Assembly (NCBI RefSeq): GCF_030316855.1
Contig: NZ_JASZYR010000012.1
Coordinates: forward strand, 1-64,000
From: Variovorax sp. J22P240
Lineage (GTDB): Bacteria; Pseudomonadota; Gammaproteobacteria; Burkholderiales; Burkholderiaceae_C
Direction: 5' to 3'
Length of the DNA stretch: 64,000 nt
Part shown: piece by piece, positions 8,321 to 16,008 of the stretch
Position numbering within the stretch: the stretch's first letter is position 1
Layout: the number at the start of each line of letters is the position of its first letter
Position numbers and translations under genes: made by a program
The notes under the pieces: generated by a model
Seen by the model: the letters and a program-made list of their open reading frames with translations, nothing else
Told to the model about the DNA's origin: nothing
Database searches by the model: none

Positions 8321-8737
8321 TTACTGGCCGACGGTCAGTGTCTTGAGCATCAGCGTCTTGGCGGTGTTGAGCACCTCGACGTTGGCCTGGTAGCTGCGCG
8401 AGGCCGAGATCATGTTGGTCATCTCTTCGACCACGTTGACGTTGGGCATCGCCACGTAGCCCTCGGCATTGGCGTGCGGGCTCTTGGGATCGAAGACCAT
8501 CCTGGCGGGCGACGAGTCCTCGACCACGCTCGAGACCTTGACGCCGCCGATGTCCTGCTGGCCCGAGGCGGCCACTTCGAAGACGACCTGCTTGGCGCGG
8601 TAGGGCTGGCCATCGGGGCCGGCGACGCTTTCGGCGTTGGCGAGGTTGCTCGCGGTCACGTTCATGCGCTGCGATTGCGCGGCCATGGCGGACCCCGCCA
8701 CGCTGAAGATGTTCATGGAGGCGCTGGGATACGGCAT
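8321..8737 (-). CDS. flgC: Flagellar proximal rod protein FlgC
   Basis: FlgC is a proximal rod subunit. The 138-residue reading begins MPYPSASMNIFSVAGSAMAA; starting at the internal MNIFSVAG would be equally standard (131 residues). The motif MNVTASNLANAESVAGPDGQ and the C-terminal helix VEEMTNMISASRSYQANVEV are diagnostic. An open frame extends farther upstream in phase, but it would run across flgB in the wrong frame and was cut. The gap to flgB is 16 bp. Confidence 0.95.
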   Translation of the reverse strand: MPYPSASMNIFSVAGSAMAAQSQRMNVTASNLANAESVAGPDGQPYRAKQVVFEVAASGQQDIGGVKVSSVVEDSSPARMVFDPKSPHANAEGYVAMPNVNVVEEMTNMISASRSYQANVEVLNTAKTLMLKTLTVGQ

Positions 8738-8753
8738 GCGGGTCTCCGGGTGC

Positions 8754-9161
8754 TTACTGCTGGACCGCCGACAACAGCGTCTTGATCTTGGCACCGAGCA
8801 CCGTGAGGTTCGACTCGTAGCGCAGCGCGTTGTCGGCGAAGTTGATGCGCTCGGCATCCATCTCGACGGTGTTGCCGTCAATGCTGGATTGGCTCGGGAC
8901 GCGATAGAGCAGGTCCTGGTCGGGCATCGCCTTGGCAACGCCTTCCAGGTGGCGCGACGACGTGGTGGCCATTGCGACGGACTGGGACTGTCGCCCCTGC
9001 TCCACGGCCTGCGTGAGCCGGCTGTTGAAATCGAAGTCGCGCGCCTTGTAGTTCGGCGTGTCGGCGTGGGCGATGTTGGCCCCCAGCACTTCCTGGCGCT
9101 GCGCCCTGAGATTGAGTGCTTCGCGATTGAAGCGAAGCGCTGCATCCAGCTTGTCGATCAT
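8754..9161 (-). CDS. flgB: Flagellar proximal rod protein FlgB
   Basis: FlgB is the most proximal rod subunit and first gene of the flgBCDEFGHIJ operon. The 135-residue protein starts MIDKLDAALRFNREALNLRA and contains EVLGANIAHADTPNYKARDF, both typical; the C-terminal helix RYESNLTVLGAKIKTLLSA follows. The frame stays open well upstream into flgA, but the ATG at 9161 gives the family length. It is divergent from flgA across 160 bp that must hold both promoters. Confidence 0.95.
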   Translation of the reverse strand: MIDKLDAALRFNREALNLRAQRQEVLGANIAHADTPNYKARDFDFNSRLTQAVEQGRQSQSVAMATTSSRHLEGVAKAMPDQDLLYRVPSQSSIDGNTVEMDAERINFADNALRYESNLTVLGAKIKTLLSAVQQ

Positions 9162-9321
9162 GTGGTTCCACCATTTGAGGCATCGCGTCCGCACGAAGGC
9201 ATGGCGACTGATGGAAAGCGAGTCTATGCACGCCTCTCTTTTGCAATGGGTCGAACAAAGGGGGTTTTCTCCAGTACTTCGCACCTTCGCCTGGAGGGGT
9301 GCCTTCCTAGAATCGACCGCG

Positions 9322-10032
9322 ATGGAACTACGCAAGCCCTGGAGCCGCCTTCTGTGCATCGTCCTGCCGACAGTCATGGCGGGCGTGGGCTCGGCGACCG
9401 CATCGGCCGCCGCGGCGCTGCCGGACGCGGCGCGTTCCGCGATCGACAAGCTTCTGCAGGTGCAGACGGCCGGCCTGCCGGGCAAGGTGACGTTCGGCAT
9501 CAAGGCGTCCGCGTCGACCGCCCTTCCGCCTTGCGAAGATTTCGAGGCTTTCATGCCGGCCGGGACCGCGCCTTGGGGGCGCGTATCCATCGGCTTGCGG
9601 TGTCGCGGCGAGAAGCCGTGGATGCGATTCGTGCCAGTCCACGTTGCCGTGGAGGGCCGCTACTTCGTCGCCGCGCGCGCGATCGAGGCGGGCGAGGCCG
9701 TGGGCGCCGCTGACGTCACCGAGCGCACGGGCGATCTCAGCGCCTTGCCGCGATCCGTCATTACCGACGCTGCCGCGCTGCGTGGAGTCGTGACCGCCAA
9801 CCGCGTCGGCGCCGGCGCGCCTCTGCGCAAGGAACTGATGCGCGGCCTGGTGGTGATCCAGCAGGGGCAGACCGTGCAACTGGTTGCACAGGGACAGGGG
9901 TTTTCCGTCAGCACCGAAGGCAAGGCCATGACCCGGGCGGAAGTCGGCGCCACTGTGCAGGCCAAGACCCGCGACGGCCGCCTGCTGACGGGCATCGCCG
10001 GCGAAGATGGGCAGATCCGGCTGGCGCAGTAG
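9322..10032 (+). CDS. flgA: Flagellar P-ring assembly chaperone FlgA
   Basis: FlgA is a periplasmic chaperone needed for P-ring assembly. The 236-residue precursor has a signal peptide (MELRKPWSRLLCIVLPTVMA, cleavage near ATASAAA) and a C-terminal SAF-type domain beginning at YFVAARAIEAGEAVGAADVT and containing LRGVVTANRVGAGAPLRKEL and IQQGQTVQLVAQGQGFSVST. The ATG at 9322 is chosen because the open frame upstream encodes no signal sequence. It diverges from flgB and precedes flgM. Confidence 0.93.
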   Translation: MELRKPWSRLLCIVLPTVMAGVGSATASAAAALPDAARSAIDKLLQVQTAGLPGKVTFGIKASASTALPPCEDFEAFMPAGTAPWGRVSIGLRCRGEKPWMRFVPVHVAVEGRYFVAARAIEAGEAVGAADVTERTGDLSALPRSVITDAAALRGVVTANRVGAGAPLRKELMRGLVVIQQGQTVQLVAQGQGFSVSTEGKAMTRAEVGATVQAKTRDGRLLTGIAGEDGQIRLAQ

Positions 10033-10063
10033 CCTGAACTCGCAATTTGTGACATACGAAGCC

Positions 10064-10090
10064 TAAAGATCCCGTCCAGCCGGCCGATAT
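10064..10090 (+). promoter_or_regulatory. Sigma-28 (FliA) promoter of flgM
   Basis: TAAAGATC at 10064-10071 and GCCGATAT at 10083-10090 are separated by 11 bases, giving TAAA-N15-GCCGATAT. The E. coli sigma-28 consensus is TAAAGTTT-N11-GCCGATAA, so both boxes and the spacing fit almost exactly. It lies 27 bp before the flgM start codon, the place expected for a late flagellar promoter that makes anti-sigma factor FlgM. Confidence 0.85.
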
Positions 10091-10116
10091 ACGGGTCAGC
10101 CCTTTGAGGAACCATC

Positions 10117-10410
10117 TTGAAAATTGATCAACCCGCGCCCTCGGCAACGCCCCTCCCCCGCACTTCCAAGGCGGTCACCGCCCCTGCGTCCGGCGCCGAA
10201 GCCACGGAGCGCGCCAAGGAGGCAGGACAAGTGTCGGGCCAGATTCATGCCCTGCCGGCCGCACCGGGTGGCGGCGATTTCGACGCGGCGCGCGTCGCAG
10301 CGATCCGCGAGGACATCCGCGCCGGCCGCTACCAGGTCAACCCCGAGCGCATCGCCAGCGGCTTGCTGGACAGCGTTCGCGATCTGCTCGACTCCAAGAA
10401 AAATCCATGA
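10117..10410 (+). CDS. flgM: Anti-sigma-28 factor FlgM (TTG start)
   Basis: FlgM binds and inhibits FliA until the hook is complete and FlgM is exported. The 97-residue protein has a disordered Ala/Pro/Thr-rich N-terminal half and the C-terminal sigma-binding helices DAARVAAIREDIRAGRYQVN and PERIASGLLDSVRDLLDSKK. The start is TTG at 10117 (MKIDQPAPSA), supported by the GAGGAA ribosome site and the upstream sigma-28 promoter; no ATG gives a complete protein. Its end overlaps flgN by 4 bp (ATGA). Confidence 0.94.
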   Translation: MKIDQPAPSATPLPRTSKAVTAPASGAEATERAKEAGQVSGQIHALPAAPGGGDFDAARVAAIREDIRAGRYQVNPERIASGLLDSVRDLLDSKKNP

Positions 10411-10859
10411 ACACCATGCTGCTCTACCTCCACGCGGAGAAATCCTGCGTCGAGGAGTTCCTCACGGTCCTGGACACTGAAGAGCAGGCCATGTCGAATG
10501 GCCACTTTGGCGAACTGGCGTCGATCTCGGAACAGAAGATCCAGTTGCTGGAGCGCATCGCCGAACTCGATCGCCAACGCGAAGCCGCGCAGGCCGCCCT
10601 GGGATTCGAACCCGGTGCCGACGGCGCGGAAGCCGCCGCGGCGGCCGGTGGCGAAGCGACCCGCCAGGCCTGGGCCGCCCTGCTCGAACTCGCCGAACGC
10701 GCCCGCGCGCACAACCTGCGCAACGGCACGATCGTCTACACGCACCTCGACTTCACGCAGAAGGCGCTGCAGTTCCTGCAGTCCAGCGTGCAGCTGTTCT
10801 ATGGTCCGGACGGCGTGCGCAAGACCTCCAGCAACGGCACGCGCCTCGCCCTGGGCTGA
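10407..10859 (+). CDS. flgN: Flagellar export chaperone FlgN
   Basis: FlgN is the cytoplasmic chaperone for the hook-filament junction proteins FlgK and FlgL. The 150-residue helical product shows the FlgN-family layout: LHAEKSCVEEFLTVLDTEEQ, then SEQKIQLLERIAELDRQREA, and a C-terminal ALQFLQSSVQLFYGPDG. Translational coupling to flgM through ATGA is typical of this pair. The client genes flgK and flgL are not in the window. Confidence 0.93.
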   Translation: MNTMLLYLHAEKSCVEEFLTVLDTEEQAMSNGHFGELASISEQKIQLLERIAELDRQREAAQAALGFEPGADGAEAAAAAGGEATRQAWAALLELAERARAHNLRNGTIVYTHLDFTQKALQFLQSSVQLFYGPDGVRKTSSNGTRLALG

Positions 10860-10870
10860 TGGCATCGCCC

Positions 10871-10898
10871 GGCAGGTGCCCCGAGGGGCGCGCCTGCC
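10871..10898. terminator. Hairpin between convergent flgN and dehydrogenase gene
   Basis: Outer arms GGCAGG/CCTGCC and inner arms GCCCC/GGGGC enclose a two-base GA centre with a small internal asymmetry. It sits in the 45-bp gap between two converging genes, so it could serve both strands. No T-run follows on either side, so it is a weak intrinsic terminator at best. Confidence 0.5.
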
Positions 10899-10904
10899 AA
10901 CTCG

Positions 10905-12038
10905 TTACCTGTTCGGATTGAGCAGGTACTTCTCGCCCGTCGCGTGCTTCGAGTACACCGCGATCTCGTCCAGCCCCAGCGCTTCGACCAGCGAGACTTC
11001 CTTGGTGTAGTGGCTCGCAAAGGTCGTCTTGAGTTCCGCCGGCACGCGCGCCTTCAGCTTCTGCGCGCCTTCGGCGCCGATCTTCTGGAGGAAGGGGAAC
11101 AGCAGCCAGCCCCCCATGCCCCACGTCATGCCGAATCCGCGCGTGAACTCGGTCGGGCCGCGATCCAGCCCGCCGTAGATGTAGACCTGCTTGTGGATCG
11201 AGGAGCCATAGCGGCTGTATTCCTTGGCCGTCCTGTTGATGGCCGCTTCCATGCAGGTCAGGATCTGCCCGGCCAGCTTGCCGCCGCCGATGGCGTCGAA
11301 AGCGAGCGTGGCGCCGGTGGCGACCAGCGCGTCCGTCAGCTCATGCATGAAGTCGGGCGACGTGGCGTTGCACACGTACTTGGCGCCGATGGCGCGCAGG
11401 ATGTCCTCCTGCTCCTTCTTGCGAACGATGTTGACCAGGCCGATGCCGTCCTGGATGCAGATGCGGTTGAGCATCTGGCCCAGGTTGGAGGCCGCGGCTG
11501 TGTGCACCAGCGCCTTGTGGCCTTCGCGGCGCATCGTCTCGACCATGCCCAGCGCCGTGAGCGGGTTGACGAAGGAGGACGCACCTTCGGCCGGCGTCGT
11601 GCCCTCGGGCAGCGGCATGCACTGGGCGGCGTCGATGCAACGGTACTGCGTGTACATCGCGCCGCCGATCATCGCAACCGTCTTGCCCATGAGCGCCTGC
11701 GCTGCGGGAGAGGCGCCCGCGGCGATCACCACGCCGGCGCCCTCGTTGCCGACCTGCATGGACTGGTCCAGGCGCGCGGCCATGCTCTTCATGGCGAGTT
11801 CGGGGATGCTGGCCGTCACCACCGGCCTGGCAGCAGTGCCGGAGGCCTTCGCGGTCCGCATGTCGGCGGCGCCGAAGAGCAGTCCGAGGTCCGACGGGTT
11901 CATCGGCGCGGCCTCGACGCGAACGACGACTTCGTTGGCGGCCGGTTGGGGGATCGGTTCTTCCTGCAGCGACAGTTCGAGTTCGCCGTTGCTGCGGACG
12001 AGAGTGCGGATCTGGAGCGTGGTAGCGGGCAGGGTCAT
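10905..12038 (-). CDS. Zinc-type alcohol dehydrogenase / quinone oxidoreductase-like protein
   Basis: A cytoplasmic medium-chain dehydrogenase/reductase of 377 residues; substrate unknown. The N-terminal GroES-like part contains NEVVVRVEAAPMNPSDLGLL and QVGNEGAGVVIAAGASPAA; the nucleotide-binding part contains ALVHTAAASNLGQMLNRIC and LAFDAIGGGKLAGQIL. I do not see the cysteine ligands of the structural-zinc subgroup, which fits a quinone-reductase-like member. The start MTLPATTLQI at 12038 was preferred to a more upstream ATG whose leader (GRPQPRRPP) looks non-coding. Monocistronic, with a dyad in its leader (12062-12098). Confidence 0.85.
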   Translation of the reverse strand: MTLPATTLQIRTLVRSNGELELSLQEEPIPQPAANEVVVRVEAAPMNPSDLGLLFGAADMRTAKASGTAARPVVTASIPELAMKSMAARLDQSMQVGNEGAGVVIAAGASPAAQALMGKTVAMIGGAMYTQYRCIDAAQCMPLPEGTTPAEGASSFVNPLTALGMVETMRREGHKALVHTAAASNLGQMLNRICIQDGIGLVNIVRKKEQEDILRAIGAKYVCNATSPDFMHELTDALVATGATLAFDAIGGGKLAGQILTCMEAAINRTAKEYSRYGSSIHKQVYIYGGLDRGPTEFTRGFGMTWGMGGWLLFPFLQKIGAEGAQKLKARVPAELKTTFASHYTKEVSLVEALGLDEIAVYSKHATGEKYLLNPNR

Positions 12039-12061
12039 GGGGGGTCTCCGGGGCTGGGGGC

Positions 12062-12098
12062 GGCCAGTATAGGAGTCGGGGGTCAGACCCCGCTGGCC
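12062..12098 (-). promoter_or_regulatory. Nested dyad and possible -10 box upstream of dehydrogenase gene
   Basis: GGCCAG at 12062-12067 pairs with CTGGCC at 12093-12098, and inside it GGGGT/ACCCC arms flank a CAG centre (12079-12091). On the minus strand the segment TATACT (12066-12071) resembles a -10 hexamer 28 bp before the start codon. No good -35 is visible. It could be an operator or leader hairpin. Confidence 0.35.
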
Positions 12099-12108
12099 AG
12101 CTCTTTTC

Positions 12109-12132
12109 GAGAAGATTGTTGAGAAGATTGTC
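12109..12132. repeat. Tandem 12-bp direct repeat
   Basis: GAGAAGATTGTT is followed at once by GAGAAGATTGTC. It lies in the 166-bp gap between two minus-strand genes. No function is evident; it could be a binding site pair for the gene downstream at 12038. Confidence 0.6.
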
Positions 12133-12204
12133 CATGGGCATCCTCCCAGGAAACCCAAGGCATCCTTCAGTTATTTTGAGAAGGTCTTGAGGGGATTCGC
12201 CAGC

Positions 12205-13518
12205 TCAGGGCGCCAGATCCGCCGCCCCCGCATCCGGATAGGCCAGCACCCTGTCGATCCGCCTGCCATCCAGTTCGGCAACCTCGAAGCACCAGCCCGC
12301 GCAGTCGATTCGCTCGCCAACCTCCGGCAGTTGGCCGGACACGGACATCAGCAGGCCGGCCACCGTGTTGTAGCGCCCGCGGTCCTCGTCCGGCAGTTCG
12401 CGGATTCCAAGCCGCGCGCGCAGTTCGGAGACGGGCATCAGGCCATCGAGTTCCCAGACGCCGTCCGGTCGCTCGCGCGCCCAGGCCTCGGCGTGGGTGG
12501 CGACCTGCAGTTCCCCGGTGATTGCTTCGAGCAGGTCGCGCGGTGTCATCAGGCCCTGCACCACGCCGTATTCGTCGACCACGAACACCAGCCGCCCGGC
12601 GCGCGATCGAAATTGCTCGAGCAGTTCCATGCCGGTCAGCGTCTCGGGCACGAACACGGCCGGCTGAACGACCTCTTCGACCGTTCCCTCATGGTCCGGC
12701 CCGAGCCGAAGCAGTTGCGCAACGCTCACCACGCCGACGACGTCGTCCAGCGAGTTGCGGCACACGGGATACCAGGAATGGACCAGGTTGAGCGCACCAG
12801 CCGCCGAGACCTTCTGCAGGCACTGGGCAATGGTGAAGGAGGCTTCGAGCCATTCGATATCGGCGCGCGGAACCATCAGCGACGTGAGCCGGCGGTCGTC
12901 GAGGTGGAACACGTTGCGCACCATCTGGTGCTCGTGCATCTCGATCACGCCCGCATCGACGCCTTCTTCCAGGCTGGCGGAGATTTCCTCCTCGGTCACC
13001 ACCCTTGCCGCATTCGAGTCGATGCGCAGCAGCTTGAGGACGGTGGCCGTTGCTCCCGACAGCAGCAGCACGAAGGGCTTGCCCGCAGTGGCCAGACCTC
13101 GCATCGGCCGCGCCACGTAGCGCGCGACGGGCTCGGGATAGAGCTGACCGATGCGCTTGGGCACCAACTCGCCGAAGATGATCGTGAAGAACGTGATGCA
13201 ACTCACCACCACCGCCGTGGAAGCAACGCTGGCCGTGCCGGCGCCCATGCCGACCTCGCGCATCCAGGCCGCCAGCGGCTCCGCGAAGGCAGCCTCGCCC
13301 ACGATGCCGCTGAGCATGCCGATGGAGGTGATCCCGATCTGCACGCTCGACAGGAACTGCGTCGGATCCTGCATGAGCTTGAGCGCCGCAGCGGCGCCCG
13401 CGTCCCCTGTTTCGGCCAGCGCAGCAAGGCGCGCGCGACGGCTGGTGGAGAGGGCCATTTCGGACATTGCGAACAACGCGTTGAGCGTGGTCAGCAAAGC
13501 CAGGAGGAAAACATCCAT
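12205..13518 (-). CDS. CNNM/CorC-type transporter (DUF21-CBS-CorC_HlyC, hemolysin family)
   Basis: Inner-membrane protein of 437 residues in the family linked to Mg2+/Co2+ efflux. Order: CNNM transmembrane domain (about 1-180, starting MDVFLLALLTTLNALFAMSE with TIIFGELVPKRIGQ), a CBS pair (about 215-340, MVPRADIEWLEA... VFVVDEYGVVQGLMTPRDLL), and a CorC_HlyC domain to the end (RYNTVAGLLMSVSGQLPEVG). The old name hemolysin is historical. The start matches family members exactly, leaving only 23 bp to the divergent apaH start. Confidence 0.9.
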   Translation of the reverse strand: MDVFLLALLTTLNALFAMSEMALSTSRRARLAALAETGDAGAAAALKLMQDPTQFLSSVQIGITSIGMLSGIVGEAAFAEPLAAWMREVGMGAGTASVASTAVVVSCITFFTIIFGELVPKRIGQLYPEPVARYVARPMRGLATAGKPFVLLLSGATATVLKLLRIDSNAARVVTEEEISASLEEGVDAGVIEMHEHQMVRNVFHLDDRRLTSLMVPRADIEWLEASFTIAQCLQKVSAAGALNLVHSWYPVCRNSLDDVVGVVSVAQLLRLGPDHEGTVEEVVQPAVFVPETLTGMELLEQFRSRAGRLVFVVDEYGVVQGLMTPRDLLEAITGELQVATHAEAWARERPDGVWELDGLMPVSELRARLGIRELPDEDRGRYNTVAGLLMSVSGQLPEVGERIDCAGWCFEVAELDGRRIDRVLAYPDAGAADLAP

Positions 13519-13541
13519 GAACGCGGGAGAGAATGGGGATC

Positions 13542-14384
13542 ATGGCACTTTACTTGATCGGTGACGTGCAGGGCTGCGACGGGCCCCTGCAGCGCCTTCT
13601 CGACGACATCGCCTTTTCGCCGAGTCGCGACACGCTGGTCGTGCTGGGCGACCTGGTCAATCGCGGCCCCGCTTCGGCGGACGTGCTGCGTCGCATGCAG
13701 CGCCTGGGCGCATCGGCGCGGAGCCTGCTCGGCAACCACGACCTGCACCTGCTCGGCGTGATCCACGGCGCGCGCAAGGCCGGCCGCAAGGACACGCTCG
13801 CCAGCGTGCTGGAGGCGCCCGACCGGGACGCGATGCTCGATTGGCTGCGCCAGCAGCACATGGCCCTTCACCAGACGATCGGTGGCGACGATCTGCTGAT
13901 GGTGCACGCAGGCGTGCTGCCGCAGTGGAGCGTCGGCGATACCCTGTCGCTCGCCGCCGAAGTCGAAGCGGTGCTGCGCGGTCCCGCGCTGTCCGAATTC
14001 CTGCAGACGATGTATGGAAACGAGCCCGCGCAATGGAACGACGCACTGACCGGCGATGCGCGGCTGCGCGTCATCGTCAATGCATTGACGCGGCTGCGCT
14101 TCTGCACCCGCGAGGGCATGATGGAGTTCGAGACCAAGGATGGCGCCGGTGCCGCGCCCGAGGGCTACATGCCGTGGTTCGACGTGCCTGGCCGCCGTAC
14201 GGCCGCAGCCACCGTGGCGTGCGGTCATTGGTCGACGCTGGGCTGGGTCTCGCGACCCGACCTGCTGTCGACCGACACCGGTTGCGTGTGGGGCGGCTGC
14301 CTGAGCGCCGTGCGCATCGGCGCAACGCCACAGGAGCGAGAGCTGATTCAGGTCAAGTGCCCGCAGGCACGAAAGCCGGGCTGA
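13542..14384 (+). CDS. apaH: Symmetrical Ap4A hydrolase ApaH
   Basis: Splits diadenosine tetraphosphate into two ADP. The 280-residue protein has the metallophosphatase motifs GDVQGC (7-12), GDLVNRG (36-42) and GNHD (64-67), plus later GDDLLMVHAGVLPQWS and VACGHWSTLGWVSR. The start at 13542 (MALYLIGDVQGC) is the usual one; an in-frame ATG three codons earlier is possible. It is divergent from the CNNM gene and convergent with rhlE. Confidence 0.96.
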   Translation: MALYLIGDVQGCDGPLQRLLDDIAFSPSRDTLVVLGDLVNRGPASADVLRRMQRLGASARSLLGNHDLHLLGVIHGARKAGRKDTLASVLEAPDRDAMLDWLRQQHMALHQTIGGDDLLMVHAGVLPQWSVGDTLSLAAEVEAVLRGPALSEFLQTMYGNEPAQWNDALTGDARLRVIVNALTRLRFCTREGMMEFETKDGAGAAPEGYMPWFDVPGRRTAAATVACGHWSTLGWVSRPDLLSTDTGCVWGGCLSAVRIGATPQERELIQVKCPQARKPG

Positions 14385-14396
14385 GACGCCCGGTGA

Positions 14397-15863
14397 TCAG
14401 CTCGGTTCGGCGCTCTTGAAAAGAGCCGGAACCTTGCGCTTGGTCTTGATGTTGCTTGAGATGCCACGCGCAGGCGTGGTCTTGGCCGCAGCTTCCCACG
14501 CGGGAGCAGCTTCGCGATCCGGCGTCTCGTAGGGCTGCTCGAAGAAAGGATCGCGCGGCGCGGCCGGAGCGCGGTGCGGACGACCACCGCGCACGGGACG
14601 CGCCTCGCTGCGCTCGCGGGGGCGGTCCAGCGTGTCGAGTACGTCGCGTGCATCGCCCGCCTCGCCCTCTTCGCGCCAATGGCGGCGCCCGTCGTTGATG
14701 CGGCCGCGCGGGCGGTCTTCCTCGAATTCGATCGCCTCGAGTTCGATCTTGTTCTTGATCAGCTTCTCGATGTCGGCGACCAACCGCACGTCGTTGCCAC
14801 CGCTGGCAAAGCTCACGGCGAGACCCGACGCGCCGGCACGGCCGGTGCGCCCGATACGGTGCACGTAGTCCTCGGCGTTGAACGGAATGTCGAAGTTGAA
14901 GACGGCCGGAACGTCCTTGATGTCGAGACCGCGGGCGGCAACGTCGGTTGCCACCAGCAGGTCGACCTCGCCAGCCTTGAAGGCTGCGAGTGCCTTGAGG
15001 CGCTCGTCCTGGCTCTTGTCGCCGTGCAGCGCGGTGGTCTTGAGGCCCTCGCGTTCGAGCGAGCGCGCAAGGCGCGCGCAGCCCAGCTTGCTATTGACGA
15101 ACACGAAAGCCTGAGTGATGCCGCGCTGGCGAATGATCTGCTTGAGCGCACGACGCTTGTCGTCGTCGCTCACGCTGTAGAAGCGCTGCTCTACCGTGGA
15201 GGCCGTTTCGTTGGGCCGGGCCACTTCGATCGTGACCGGGTTCTGCAGGTAGCTGCCGGCCAGTCGCTTGATCTCGGGCGAGAAGGTCGCCGAAAAGAGC
15301 AGCGTGGTGCGCTGCTTGGGCAGGTAGGAGAGGATGCGCTGCAGATCGGGCAGGAAGCCGATGTCGAGCATGCGGTCGGCTTCGTCGAGCACGACGTACT
15401 CGACCTGGTTGAGCACCGCGTTCTTGGCCTCGATATGGTCGAGCAGACGCCCGGGCGTGGCGACCAGCACTTCGACGCCCTTCTTGAGTTCGAGCGTCTG
15501 GGGCTTCATGTCGATGCCACCGAACACCACGCAGCTGCGCAGATTGGTGTACTTGGCATAGAGCTTGACCTGCTGCGCAACCTGATCGGCGAGTTCGCGC
15601 GTGGGCAGCAGCACCAGGGCGCGCACCGGATGGCGCGCAGGCGAGGTCGAGCTGTTCTCGTGCTTGAGCATCCGCTGCAGCAGCGGCAGGGAAAACGCGG
15701 CCGTCTTGCCGGTGCCGGTTTGCGCCGCGCCCATCACGTCCTGGCCCGCCAGGACCACCGGAATGGCCTGTTCCTGGATGGGCGTCATGGTCTCGTAGCC
15801 CATTTCGGCTACGGCACGCGCCAGCGGTTCGGCCAGGGAAAGATTGGAGAAGGAGCTTGTCAT
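14397..15863 (-). CDS. rhlE: DEAD-box ATP-dependent RNA helicase, RhlE type
   Basis: Cytoplasmic RNA helicase involved in RNA and ribosome metabolism. The 488-residue protein shows the Q motif (GYETMTPIQEQ, 22-32), Walker A AQTGTGKT (47-54), DEAD (160-163), SAT (191-193) and HRIGRTGR (335-342), followed by a charged Arg/Pro-rich tail (about 385-488) ending in a KTKRKVPALFKSAE segment. The tail is the least conserved part and is likely RNA binding. RhlE is the closest family member I recognise; other DEAD proteins of this subgroup cannot be excluded. Confidence 0.9.
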   Translation of the reverse strand: MTSSFSNLSLAEPLARAVAEMGYETMTPIQEQAIPVVLAGQDVMGAAQTGTGKTAAFSLPLLQRMLKHENSSTSPARHPVRALVLLPTRELADQVAQQVKLYAKYTNLRSCVVFGGIDMKPQTLELKKGVEVLVATPGRLLDHIEAKNAVLNQVEYVVLDEADRMLDIGFLPDLQRILSYLPKQRTTLLFSATFSPEIKRLAGSYLQNPVTIEVARPNETASTVEQRFYSVSDDDKRRALKQIIRQRGITQAFVFVNSKLGCARLARSLEREGLKTTALHGDKSQDERLKALAAFKAGEVDLLVATDVAARGLDIKDVPAVFNFDIPFNAEDYVHRIGRTGRAGASGLAVSFASGGNDVRLVADIEKLIKNKIELEAIEFEEDRPRGRINDGRRHWREEGEAGDARDVLDTLDRPRERSEARPVRGGRPHRAPAAPRDPFFEQPYETPDREAAPAWEAAAKTTPARGISSNIKTKRKVPALFKSAEPS

Positions 15864-15891
15864 GAAGCCCTCTATTGTCGCATTTATGGCT

Positions 15892-15986
15892 CACCCCCAG
15901 GCTTCGCGCACTTCGTGTCGCTTCGCCCACGCCCCTCCGGGGGCAACTCCGGCAGCCCGGCGGAGCCGGTTCCGCGGTGTTTCTGG
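15892..15986 (+). repeat. Dispersed ~95-bp repeat, copy C
   Basis: Begins CACCCCCAGGCTTCGCGCAC and ends TTCCGCGGTGTTTCTGG, matching copies A and B across their whole length with one single-base gap. Here it lies wholly between genes (rhlE and the YpfJ-type protease), inverted relative to the minus-strand genes beside it. The complementary arms GCCCCTCCGGGGGC are retained, so the hairpin persists where the sequence has changed. Confidence 0.85.
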
Positions 15987-16008
15987 ACCTCGTTGGTGAC
16001 CCTACTTG

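Noticed and set aside
14376..14393. CCGGGC/GCCCGG hairpin across the apaH stop codon
   Set aside because: Short stem, no T-run and partly coding; not strong enough to call a terminator.
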